Assembly (NCBI RefSeq): GCF_031764535.1
Contig: NZ_CP134499.1
Coordinates: 1,550,001-1,614,000 of the forward strand
Direction of reading: 5' to 3'
Length of the DNA: 64,000 nt
Source of the DNA: Pseudomonas sp. SG20056
GTDB lineage: Bacteria; Pseudomonadota; Gammaproteobacteria; Pseudomonadales; Pseudomonadaceae
Part shown: one piece after another, positions 38,444-47,047 of the stretch
Position numbering within the stretch: position 1 is the stretch's first letter
Layout: each line of letters begins with the position of its first letter
The notes under the pieces: model-generated
What the model was told of the DNA's origin: nothing
The model's input: the letters and a program-made list of their open reading frames with translations, nothing else
The model's database searches: none
Program-made: the position numbers and the translations under genes

Positions 38444-39952
38444 ATGTGCGGCATTGTCGGTATCGTCGGTAAATCGAACGTCAATCAGGCGCTGTATGAC
38501 GGGCTCACCGTCCTCCAGCACCGCGGCCAGGATGCTGCCGGTATTGTCACCAGCCATGATGGCCGCCTGTTCCTGCGCAAGGACAACGGCTTGGTGCGTG
38601 ACGTGTTTCAACAGCGGCACATGCAGCGCCTGGTCGGTCATATGGGCATTGGCCATGTGCGCTACCCGACTGCGGGCAGCTCCAGCTCGGCCGAAGCCCA
38701 GCCGTTCTACGTCAACTCGCCGTATGGCATCACCCTGGCGCACAACGGCAACTTGACCAACGTCGAGCAGCTGGCCAAGGAAATCTACGAGTCTGACCTG
38801 CGCCACGTGAACACCAACTCTGATTCGGAAGTGCTGCTTAACGTGTTCGCTCACGAGCTGGCCCAGCGCGGCAAGCTGCAGCCCACCGAAGAAGACGTGT
38901 TCGCCGCCGTGACCGATGTGCACGAGCGCTGTCTGGGTGGTTACGCGGTAGTCGCGATGATCACTGGTTACGGCATTGTCGGCTTCCGCGACCCTAACGG
39001 TATCCGCCCGATCGTCTTCGGTCAGCGTCATACCGACGAAGGCGTGGAATACATGATCGCCTCGGAAAGCGTGTCGCTCGACGTGCTCGGCTTCACCCTG
39101 ATTCGCGACCTCGCACCGGGCGAAGCGGTGTACATCACCGAGGAAGGCAAGCTGTTCACCCGTCAGTGCGCGGCGAACCCGAAATATGCTCCGTGCATCT
39201 TTGAGCATGTCTATCTGGCCCGCCCGGATTCGATCATGGATGGCATCTCGGTGTACAAGGCGCGCCTGCGCATGGGCGAGAAGCTGGCTGACAAGATCCT
39301 CCGTGAGCGTCCGCAGCACGATATCGATGTGGTTATCCCTATTCCGGATACCAGCCGTACTGCGGCGCTGGAGCTGGCCAACCATCTGGGCGTGAAGTTC
39401 CGCGAAGGCTTCGTCAAGAACCGTTATATCGGTCGTACCTTTATCATGCCGGGCCAGGCTGCCCGTAAGAAATCCGTACGGCAGAAGCTCAACGCCATCG
39501 AGCTGGAATTCCGCGGCAAGAATGTGATGCTGGTCGATGACTCCATCGTGCGTGGCACCACATGCAAGCAGATCATCCAGATGGCCCGCGAAGCTGGAGC
39601 GAAGAACGTGTACTTCTGCTCGGCCGCGCCAGCGGTGCGTTACCCGAACGTGTACGGCATCGACATGCCCAGCGCCCATGAGTTGATTGCGCACGGCCGC
39701 ACCACCGAGGAAGTGTGCGAGCTGATCGGCGCCGACTGGCTGATCTACCAGGATCTGCCAGATCTGATCGAGGCGGTCAGTGGCAGCAAGAAGATCAAGA
39801 TCGACAACTTCGACTGCGCGGTGTTTGACGGTAAGTACGTGACTGGCGATGTCGACGCGGCCTACCTGGATAAGATCGAGCAGGCGCGCAACGATGCCTC
39901 CAAGGTCAAGTCCCAGGCCGTCAGCGCGATTATTGACCTGTACAACAACTAG
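38444..39952 (+). CDS. purF: Amidophosphoribosyltransferase
   Basis: First committed step of purine synthesis: PRPP plus glutamine to phosphoribosylamine. 502 aa. After Met removal the N-terminal Cys of MCGIVGIVG is the glutaminase nucleophile; the PRPP loop [17 protein letters not shown] is at ~361-377, and IPDTSRTAA is intact. ATG 38444 is required to expose Cys2; a TTG at 38435 would block activity. No PurR-type box is evident. metZ follows by 45 bases. Confidence 0.97.
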   Translation: MCGIVGIVGKSNVNQALYDGLTVLQHRGQDAAGIVTSHDGRLFLRKDNGLVRDVFQQRHMQRLVGHMGIGHVRYPTAGSSSSAEAQPFYVNSPYGITLAHNGNLTNVEQLAKEIYESDLRHVNTNSDSEVLLNVFAHELAQRGKLQPTEEDVFAAVTDVHERCLGGYAVVAMITGYGIVGFRDPNGIRPIVFGQRHTDEGVEYMIASESVSLDVLGFTLIRDLAPGEAVYITEEGKLFTRQCAANPKYAPCIFEHVYLARPDSIMDGISVYKARLRMGEKLADKILRERPQHDIDVVIPIPDTSRTAALELANHLGVKFREGFVKNRYIGRTFIMPGQAARKKSVRQKLNAIELEFRGKNVMLVDDSIVRGTTCKQIIQMAREAGAKNVYFCSAAPAVRYPNVYGIDMPSAHELIAHGRTTEEVCELIGADWLIYQDLPDLIEAVSGSKKIKIDNFDCAVFDGKYVTGDVDAAYLDKIEQARNDASKVKSQAVSAIIDLYNN

Positions 39953-39960
39953 GTTGCAGT

Positions 39961-39982
39961 CCGGCCCCCTACGGTGGGCCGG
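39961..39982 (+). repeat. Hairpin between purF and metZ
   Basis: CCGGCCC and GGGCCGG bracket CCTACGGT immediately after the purF stop. It ends 2 bases before the metZ Shine-Dalgarno (GAGG, 39985-39988) and may limit read-through or ribosome access. Confidence 0.5.
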
Positions 39983-39997
39983 TTGAGGAAATTGGCA

Positions 39998-41209
39998 ATG
40001 ACGATTGAATGGCAAGCCGGGCGTCTGGACAGCGATCTCGACGGCGTCGGCTTCGATACCCTGGCGGTGCGCGCTGGTCAGCATCGCTCGCCGGAAGGTG
40101 AGCACAGCGAGGCGATCTACCCGACCTCCAGCTACGTATTCCGCACCGCGGCCGATGCTGCTGCGCGTTTTGCTGGCGAAGTGCCGGGCAATGTCTATTC
40201 GCGCTACACCAACCCGACTGTGCGTGCTTTCGAAGAGCGCATCGCCGCTCTGGAAGGTGCCGAGCAGGCGGTTGCGACCTCATCCGGCATGTCGGCGATT
40301 CTGGCCATTGTCATGAGTCTGTGCAGCGCCGGCGACCACGTACTGGTGTCGCGCAGCGTATTCGGTTCGACCATCAGCCTGTTCGAGAAGTACCTCAAGC
40401 GCTTCGGCGTGCAGGTTGACTACGTGCCGCTGGCTGATCTTGATGGCTGGGCCGCTGCATTCAAGCCCAACACCAAGCTGCTGTTTGTCGAGTCGCCGTC
40501 CAATCCGTTGGCTGAACTGGTGGATATCGCCGCATTGGTGGATATCGCCCACAGCAAAGGCGCACTGCTGGCGGTGGACAACTGCTTCTGCACCCCAGCC
40601 CTGCAACAGCCGCTCAAGCTCGGTGCAGATGTGGTGATGCATTCGGCGACCAAATACATCGACGGCCAGGGCCGCAGCATGGGCGGTGTGGTCGCAGGCT
40701 CGGCCAAACTAATGACTGAAGTGGTGGGCTTTCTGCGCACCGCCGGGCCGACACTCAGCCCGTTTAATGCCTGGATCTTCCTCAAAGGCTTGGAAACCCT
40801 GCGCATCCGTATGCAGGCGCATTGCGCCAGCGCGCTGCAATTGGCGCAGTGGCTGCAGCAACAGCCCGGCATTGAGCATGTCTACTACGCCGGTTTGCCC
40901 AGTCATCCGCAGCATGAGCTGGCCAAGCGTCAGCAGAGTGCCTTCGGTGCCGTGGTCAGCTTCGAGGTCAAGGGCGGTAAAGAGGCGGCCTGGCGTTTTA
41001 TCGATGCCACGCGGGTGATCTCGATCACCACCAACCTCGGTGACACCAAGACCACCATCGCCCATCCCGCGACCACCTCGCACGGTCGTTTGAGTCCTGC
41101 TGAGCGTGCTAACGCCGGTATTCGCGATAACCTGATCCGTGTTGCGGTGGGTCTGGAAGATTTGGCTGATCTGCAAGCCGATCTGGCTCGCGGCCTGGCC
41201 GCGCTCTAA
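39998..41209 (+). CDS. metZ: O-succinylhomoserine sulfhydrylase
   Basis: Makes homocysteine directly from O-succinylhomoserine and sulfide, the Pseudomonas route to methionine. Cys/Met-metabolism PLP enzyme, 403 aa; Lys219 in HSATKYIDGQGR forms the Schiff base, YSRYTNPT binds the cofactor phosphate of the partner subunit, and SPSNP is present. ATG 39998 with GAGG upstream. It ends in a strong terminator. Confidence 0.95.
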   Translation: MTIEWQAGRLDSDLDGVGFDTLAVRAGQHRSPEGEHSEAIYPTSSYVFRTAADAAARFAGEVPGNVYSRYTNPTVRAFEERIAALEGAEQAVATSSGMSAILAIVMSLCSAGDHVLVSRSVFGSTISLFEKYLKRFGVQVDYVPLADLDGWAAAFKPNTKLLFVESPSNPLAELVDIAALVDIAHSKGALLAVDNCFCTPALQQPLKLGADVVMHSATKYIDGQGRSMGGVVAGSAKLMTEVVGFLRTAGPTLSPFNAWIFLKGLETLRIRMQAHCASALQLAQWLQQQPGIEHVYYAGLPSHPQHELAKRQQSAFGAVVSFEVKGGKEAAWRFIDATRVISITTNLGDTKTTIAHPATTSHGRLSPAERANAGIRDNLIRVAVGLEDLADLQADLARGLAAL

Positions 41210-41223
41210 GTCGTTTTCCTCAT

Positions 41224-41248
41224 CTGGCGGGCCTTTCCGGCCCGCCAG
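41224..41248 (+). terminator. Hairpin terminator after metZ
   Basis: CTGGCGGGCC-TTTCC-GGCCCGCCAG is a perfect 10-bp stem. T-rich sequence follows only after ~10 bases (CTTCATTT), so the U tract is weak. Confidence 0.65.
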
Positions 41249-41441
41249 GCCGCTTCATTTCTCCCCAGATGCATTCCGTTTTATCGCCAAATTCTCGGGC
41301 GCGCAGGGCTGTGGGCAATCCTTTGGCTAGCGGCGGGTAAAACATGACGCACTTCAAAGTCTGAAGGTGCACAGGCGCTAGCATCTATCGCCAAGTGCGG
41401 CGTCTGACCGTGCGAAGAATAATAAGAATAGGGTCTGCCTG

Positions 41442-44081
41442 ATGGACCGACTTCAGCCATGCGTGTTGCCTGCCAATGGTGTGCTCCGCCAGAGCCTGCT
41501 GAACCTGTTGGCGCGCAGTGAAGATTTTGCCCTGACTTTGCTGCTGGCCCCGGCCGGCTCGGGAAAGTCGACGCTGTTGCAACACTGGCGCGGCCGTTGC
41601 GCTGCCGCGGTGGTGCATTACCCGCTGCAAGCGCGGGACAACGACCCGCTGTGTTTTTTCCGCCGCCTGGCTGACAGCATCCGCGCTCAGGTAGGCGATT
41701 TTGATACGTCCTGGTTCAACCCACTGGCGGTGGCTTCCAGCCTGTCACCGCAGCTATTGGGTGAGCTGCTCGCGGATGCCCTGGCGCGAGTCGAGGGCCC
41801 GCTGTTTATCGTGCTGGATGATTTTCAGTGGATCGAGTCGCGCAGCATTCTCGAGGTGATGGCGGCGCTGCTGGAGAAGCTGCCAGGCCATGTTCATCTG
41901 ATCATCGCCAGCCGTAACCACCCAGGCTTTGCCCTGAGCCAGCTGAAGTTGGAAAACCGCCTGCTGTGTATTGATCAGCATGACCTACGTTTGTCAGTTG
42001 AGCAGGTGCAGCAGCTCAATACCCACCTGGGTGGTCAGGCGCTCAGTCAGGCGTATGTCGACAGTCTGCTGAGCATGACCGAAGGCTGGGTGGCGGGGGT
42101 TAAGATTGCCCTGCTGGCCTATGCGCGCTTCGGTACTCAGGCGCTGCAGCGCTTTAACGGCAGCCAGCCAGAAATCGTCGATTATTTCGGCCATGTGGTG
42201 CTGCGTCAGTTGCCGCCGGGCCTACGCGAGTTTCTGCTCTGTTGCGGCCTGTTTGAACGATTTGACGGTGCGCTTTGCGACTATGTGATGCAGCGTAATG
42301 GCTCGGCGTTGCTGCTTGAGGAGTTGGCTGAACGCCAACTGTTCTTGCTGCCGGTGGACAATCAGCCCGGCTGGTTTCGTTTTCACGCCCTGTTGCAGGA
42401 TTTTCTCTGTCGTCGTCTGCAGGTCGAGGAATACGCGTGCCTGGATCAGCTGCACAGCCGTGCTGCCGACTATTACCTGAGCCTGGGCGAGTATGAGCAG
42501 GCGTTGCAGCATGCCCGGCACTGTAGCGATCAAAACGTCTTCCTTGGCCTGTTGGAGCACTGCTGCGCGTCATGGGTGCGCAGTGGGCAGTTTGGCGACA
42601 TTCTGCGTTGGCTTGAACCGCTGCCGGAGACGCAGCTGCTGGCGCAACCCAAGTTGCTCGGCTGGTTGATTGCGGCGCTATCACTGTCGCGGCGTTTTCA
42701 CCAGGCGCATTACTACCTTGAGTTGCTCGATACTCTTGAACACACCATGCCAGGCGTAAATCTGGAGCCGGCAACGCGGCAGTTTCTTGCCCTGTTGCTG
42801 GGCTTGTTCGAGCAGGACAAGGACTTTGTGCCGCCGCCGGCCTGGCGCGACTTGCTGGGTGCGGGGCAGGACCTGGAAATTCGCGCTTGCACCCTGGCGG
42901 TGATTGCTTATCAGCATCTATTGGCGGCGCGCCTGCAGGATGCGATTCGTTTTGCCAGCGAGTCCAAGCAGTTGCTCGCGCAATGTGGGCACAGCTTTCT
43001 GGAAAGTTACACCGATCTGATTATCGCGCTCTGCCACCGCAATGCCGGGCGGGCCACCCATGCGCGTAAGCAGGTGTGTCTGGACTACCAAAGTACCGAT
43101 TCTATGTCTCCGGCCTGGGTCAATCGCGCCACGGCCATGGTGGTGGTGCTGTATGAGCAGAATCAGCTGGTTGAGGCGCAGCAGCTGTGTGACGAGCTGA
43201 TGGCGATGGTCAATTCATCTTCGGCCACCGAGGCGATTGCCACGGTCTACATCACCTTGTCGCGGTTGCTGCATCGTCAGCAGCAGACGGCGCGTGCCAG
43301 CCGTTTGCTCGACCAGTTGTCGTGCATCCTGCAATTGGGCAACTACGCGCGTTTTGTCAGCCAGGTGGCCCAGGAAAGCATGCGCCAGGCCTACCTGAGC
43401 GGTAAGAGTGCCGCCATGGACGTCGTGGCTCAGCGTTACGATCTGCCGGTGCGGTTGCAGGCTGGGGAGTGGGAGCGCGTGCGCGCCTATGACGAAAGTT
43501 GGGAACGCCAGGGTTTGGCGTGCGTGTACTGGTTGCAGGCACGCGGTGCACCGGCGCAGGCCGAGCGGATTCTCAAGGTGCTGGCGGCCTCGTTGCGGCA
43601 AAGCGAGATGCGTGCGCGGCTGTTGATCGTCGAAGCCAACCGCCTGGTGCTGGCGGCGTCCCGGCAGAGCAAGAACCAGCAGTTGGCGGCGCTGGGCGGT
43701 CTGGTCGAGACCTATGGCATCGTCAATATCAACCGCTCGGTGTTCGATGAAGCGCCAGGTTTTGCCGCCGGTGTGCTGGATCTGGCGCAGTCCGGTTTAT
43801 TGGTGGTACCGGACAACTACCGTGAGCACTATGCAGAGTTTCTCCAGGGCATTCAGACTGCGCCGCCGCTTGATGCGCTGGCCAGTGGTCTGCTGACCGG
43901 GCGTGAGGTGGACGTGTTCGAGTGTCTGCTTAGCGGCCTGTCGAACACCCAGATCAGCGACAAGACTGGTATTGCCTTGTCCACCACCAAATGGCACCTG
44001 AAAAACATCTACTCCAAGCTCAACGTCTCCAGCCGCACCGAGGCGATTCTCGCCGTACGGCCGCGCGCCCCGCTCAGCTAG
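41442..44081 (+). CDS. MalT-like LuxR-family ATPase regulator
   Basis: 879 aa, large ATP-dependent activator architecture (LAL/STAND): P-loop APAGSGKST at 36-44, Walker B LFIVLDDFQW near 122-131, NB-ARC-type region to ~400, TPR-like helical repeats (~400-790), and a C-terminal LuxR helix-turn-helix (~813-875) with LTGREVDVFECLLSGLS and TTKWHLKNIYSKL. In MalT a sugar and ATP drive oligomerisation; here the ligand is unknown. It lies 137 bases upstream of the heme peroxidase gene on the same strand and is the obvious candidate to control it. Upstream 232 bases hold metZ's terminator, an imperfect repeat (CTTC...GAAG, ~41351-41368) and presumably its promoter. Confidence 0.88.
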   Translation: MDRLQPCVLPANGVLRQSLLNLLARSEDFALTLLLAPAGSGKSTLLQHWRGRCAAAVVHYPLQARDNDPLCFFRRLADSIRAQVGDFDTSWFNPLAVASSLSPQLLGELLADALARVEGPLFIVLDDFQWIESRSILEVMAALLEKLPGHVHLIIASRNHPGFALSQLKLENRLLCIDQHDLRLSVEQVQQLNTHLGGQALSQAYVDSLLSMTEGWVAGVKIALLAYARFGTQALQRFNGSQPEIVDYFGHVVLRQLPPGLREFLLCCGLFERFDGALCDYVMQRNGSALLLEELAERQLFLLPVDNQPGWFRFHALLQDFLCRRLQVEEYACLDQLHSRAADYYLSLGEYEQALQHARHCSDQNVFLGLLEHCCASWVRSGQFGDILRWLEPLPETQLLAQPKLLGWLIAALSLSRRFHQAHYYLELLDTLEHTMPGVNLEPATRQFLALLLGLFEQDKDFVPPPAWRDLLGAGQDLEIRACTLAVIAYQHLLAARLQDAIRFASESKQLLAQCGHSFLESYTDLIIALCHRNAGRATHARKQVCLDYQSTDSMSPAWVNRATAMVVVLYEQNQLVEAQQLCDELMAMVNSSSATEAIATVYITLSRLLHRQQQTARASRLLDQLSCILQLGNYARFVSQVAQESMRQAYLSGKSAAMDVVAQRYDLPVRLQAGEWERVRAYDESWERQGLACVYWLQARGAPAQAERILKVLAASLRQSEMRARLLIVEANRLVLAASRQSKNQQLAALGGLVETYGIVNINRSVFDEAPGFAAGVLDLAQSGLLVVPDNYREHYAEFLQGIQTAPPLDALASGLLTGREVDVFECLLSGLSNTQISDKTGIALSTTKWHLKNIYSKLNVSSRTEAILAVRPRAPLS

Positions 44082-44218
44082 ATCTCTCTGCATAACTGAT
44101 TGGCCATAGCCCCTCCGCTGGAAGGGGGCGTTGCGCCATACCCGTCGATAGGCTTGATCCTGCGCTGCTATGTCAGTAGCCGCCTTGTCCCTACAACAAT
44201 AAAACGGGAGCAATAGCC

Positions 44219-46963
44219 ATGTCGGTATGGGTCACTTGGCCAGCTTTGACCAAGCTGGGAACGTTGGGCGTAGTCTCCGGGCTACTGGTGCTGGCGGTTG
44301 AACGCCAGGCGTTGTTCGAGAACAACCTCTTCGATGTCGAAAATTATGCCGGCTACAACGCCAACATCACTTGCGATGCACGCAGCCTGGCGGCCCGCAC
44401 CGAGGATGGCACCTGCAACATTCTCAGCAACCCGGCCGAGGGTTCGGTGTATCGGCGCTTTGGCCGCAACGTCAATCCGGCGGTGACCCAGGGTGAAACC
44501 ACCACCTTACTCAGCCCCAACCCGCGTGAAGTGAGTAACAGCCTGATGGCGCGCGAGGAGTTCAAACCGGCACCGAGCCTGAACTTTATTGCCGCCGCCT
44601 GGATTCAATTTATGGTGCACGACTGGTTCGATCACGGCCCGAATGCCGATGCTGATCCGATCCAGTTCCCGTTGCCGCCGGGCGATGTGCTGGGCAGTGG
44701 CAGCATGTCGGTCAAGCGTACTCAACCGGACCCGAGCCGCAGCAGCAGTGAAGCCGGCAAGCCGCAGACCTACCGCAACCACAACACCCACTGGTGGGAC
44801 GGCTCGCAGCTGTATGGCAGCAGCAAGGAAACCAACGACAAGGTGCGCTCGTTTGTCGACGGCAAGCTCAAGGTCAACGCCAACGGTACTTTGCCCACTG
44901 AGTTGCTCAGCGGTAAACCGGTAACCGGGTTCAACGAAAACTGGTGGTTGGGCCTGAGCATGCTGCATCAGCTGTTCACCCTCGAACACAACGCCATCGC
45001 CAGTAAGCTCAAGCAGAAGTACCCGGCGCAGAGCGACCAATGGCTGTACGACCGTGCGCGGCTGATCAACTCGGCGCTGATGGCCAAGATCCACACAGTG
45101 GAGTGGACCCCAGCGGTGATCGCCAACCCAATCACCGAGCGCGCCATGTACTCCAACTGGTGGGGCCTGCTCGGCCAGGGCGGCCCGCGTGATGACTTCC
45201 AGGCCGAAGTGCGCATGCTTCAGGCGGATCTGGCGCGCTCCGATTCCTTCGTCAAACGCATCCTCGGTTTCGATCCGAACGTGGCGCCGGGCGTTGGTAA
45301 CAGTGCCATCGATCACGCCCTGACCGGCATCGTCGGCTCCACTGCGCCGAACAACTACGGCGTGCCGTTCACCCTCACCGAAGAGTTTGTCGCGGTGTAC
45401 CGCATGCACCCGCTGATGCGCGACAACGTGCAGGTGTATGACATCGGCTCCAACCAGGTGGCGCGCACCATCGCCCTGCAGAACACCCGCGACCGTGACG
45501 CTGAGAACCTGCTCAACGACGAGCGACCGGAGCGCCTGTGGTACTCCTTTGGTATCACCAACCCAGGCTCGCTGACGCTGAACAACTACCCGAACTTCCT
45601 GCGTAACCTGTCGATGCCACTGGTGGGCGATATCGACCTGGCCGCCATCGATGTGTTGCGTGACCGTGAGCGTGGCGTGCCGCGCTATAACGAGTTCCGC
45701 CGGCAGATCGGCCTCAACCCGATCACCAAGTTCGAGGATCTGACCAAGGATGCCGCGACTCTCGCCGAGCTCAAGCGCCTGTACAGCAACGACATCGAGA
45801 AGATCGACACCCTGGTCGGCCAATTGGCGGAAACCGTGCGTCCTGAGGGCTTTGCCTTCGGTGAAACGGCATTCCAGATCTTTATCATGAACGCCTCGCG
45901 CCGACTGATGGCTGACCGCTTCTACACCAAGGATTACCGCCCGGAGGTGTATACCCCGGAAGGGATCGATTGGGTCGAGCACACCACCATGGTGGATGTG
46001 CTGCGTCGGCATAACCCGCAGCTGCAAACCAGCCTGGCCGGTGTGGAAAATGCCTTCAAACCCTGGGGGCTGAATATTCCGGCGGATTACGAAAGCTGGC
46101 CTGGGGCCAACAAGCAGGAAAATCTCTGGGTCAACGGCGCGCTGCGCACCCAGTACGCGGCAGACCAGCTGCCGGCGTTGCAGCGTGTGAATATCGGTGG
46201 GCTGATTGGTTCGATTCTGTGGAACAAAGTGAAGGTTCGCAGTGACGTGGCTCCAGCAGGTTATGAGAAGCCGATCCATCCGCATGGCGTAATGGCCAAG
46301 GTCAAGTTCGTCGCGGTGCCGAACAACCCCTACAGCGGGCTGTTCCAGGGTTCCGACAATGGCCTGCTGCGTCTGTCGGTGACCGGTGATCCGGCTGATC
46401 GCGGTTTTGCCCCAGGCTTGGCGTGGAAGGCCTTTGTCGATGGCAAACCGTCGGAGAACGTGTCCGCGCTCTACACCCTGAGTGGGCAGGGCGCTAACCA
46501 TAACTTCTTCGCCAACGAGCTGTCGCAGTATGTGGTGCCGGAAGCCAACGACACCCTGGGCACGACCATCCTGTTCTCGGCGGTGAGCCTCAAGCCGACG
46601 CTGCTGCTGCTCAACGACATGGCAGAAGTCACCCAGGCAGGCGCCGCAGTAGCTAAACCCAAAGCGCCGACGCAGATTTACTTTGTGCCGCGCACCGAGC
46701 TGCGTAATCGCTTCGCCAGCACAGCCCATGATTTCCGTACAGATCTGCTGACTCTGAATGCCGGCACCAAGGTCTATGACGTGTACGCCACGTCGATGGA
46801 GATCAAAACCTCGATCATTCCGTCGATCAGCCGCAACTACGCCGCGCAACGGCGTAACAGTGCGGTGAAGATTGGCGAGATGGAGCTGACCTCGGCCTTT
46901 ATCGCCTCGGCGTTCGGTGATAACGGGGTGTTCTTCAAGCACCAGCGTAACGAAGACAAATAA
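44219..46963 (+). CDS. Animal-type heme peroxidase / cyclooxygenase-like dioxygenase
   Basis: 914 aa. A hydrophobic segment (about 12-28) near the N terminus suggests membrane association or a signal anchor. Animal heme peroxidase motifs: QFMVHDWFDH (distal-like Gln130 and His134), WWDGSQLYG (194-200, the D-x-S-x-x-YG loop), LEHN (255-258), and VYRMHPLM (Tyr394, proximal His397), which aligns with the COX YHWHPLM where Tyr385 is the radical tyrosine. It therefore resembles alpha-dioxygenase, linoleate diol synthase and cyclooxygenase, and may oxygenate fatty acids. The substrate is unknown. Closed by a strong terminator. A family-wide alignment would be needed to fix the subfamily. Confidence 0.85.
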   Translation: MSVWVTWPALTKLGTLGVVSGLLVLAVERQALFENNLFDVENYAGYNANITCDARSLAARTEDGTCNILSNPAEGSVYRRFGRNVNPAVTQGETTTLLSPNPREVSNSLMAREEFKPAPSLNFIAAAWIQFMVHDWFDHGPNADADPIQFPLPPGDVLGSGSMSVKRTQPDPSRSSSEAGKPQTYRNHNTHWWDGSQLYGSSKETNDKVRSFVDGKLKVNANGTLPTELLSGKPVTGFNENWWLGLSMLHQLFTLEHNAIASKLKQKYPAQSDQWLYDRARLINSALMAKIHTVEWTPAVIANPITERAMYSNWWGLLGQGGPRDDFQAEVRMLQADLARSDSFVKRILGFDPNVAPGVGNSAIDHALTGIVGSTAPNNYGVPFTLTEEFVAVYRMHPLMRDNVQVYDIGSNQVARTIALQNTRDRDAENLLNDERPERLWYSFGITNPGSLTLNNYPNFLRNLSMPLVGDIDLAAIDVLRDRERGVPRYNEFRRQIGLNPITKFEDLTKDAATLAELKRLYSNDIEKIDTLVGQLAETVRPEGFAFGETAFQIFIMNASRRLMADRFYTKDYRPEVYTPEGIDWVEHTTMVDVLRRHNPQLQTSLAGVENAFKPWGLNIPADYESWPGANKQENLWVNGALRTQYAADQLPALQRVNIGGLIGSILWNKVKVRSDVAPAGYEKPIHPHGVMAKVKFVAVPNNPYSGLFQGSDNGLLRLSVTGDPADRGFAPGLAWKAFVDGKPSENVSALYTLSGQGANHNFFANELSQYVVPEANDTLGTTILFSAVSLKPTLLLLNDMAEVTQAGAAVAKPKAPTQIYFVPRTELRNRFASTAHDFRTDLLTLNAGTKVYDVYATSMEIKTSIIPSISRNYAAQRRNSAVKIGEMELTSAFIASAFGDNGVFFKHQRNEDK

Positions 46964-46982
46964 GCGTTAGTCGCGCTAAAGC

Positions 46983-47014
46983 AAAAGGCCTCGGTAGATA
47001 CCGAGGCCTTTTTA
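46983..47014. terminator. Bidirectional terminator, peroxidase and xcpQ
   Basis: AAAAGGCCTCGGT-AGAT-ACCGAGGCCTTTTT is a perfect stem flanked by T and A runs, serving the convergent peroxidase and xcpPQ genes. Confidence 0.92.
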
Positions 47015-47047
47015 TTTCTCTGCTGCCCTGTGTGTACGGCCGAGAGG

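Noticed and set aside
39953..39997. Riboswitch before metZ
   Set aside because: The gap is 45 bases with a single short hairpin; too small for a SAM riboswitch.
44507..46942. Long minus-strand ORF (811 codons) opposite the heme peroxidase
   Set aside because: It is the antisense shadow of a gene with clear motifs; its protein shows no domain and is rich in His/Arg/Gln typical of reversed GC-rich coding sequence.
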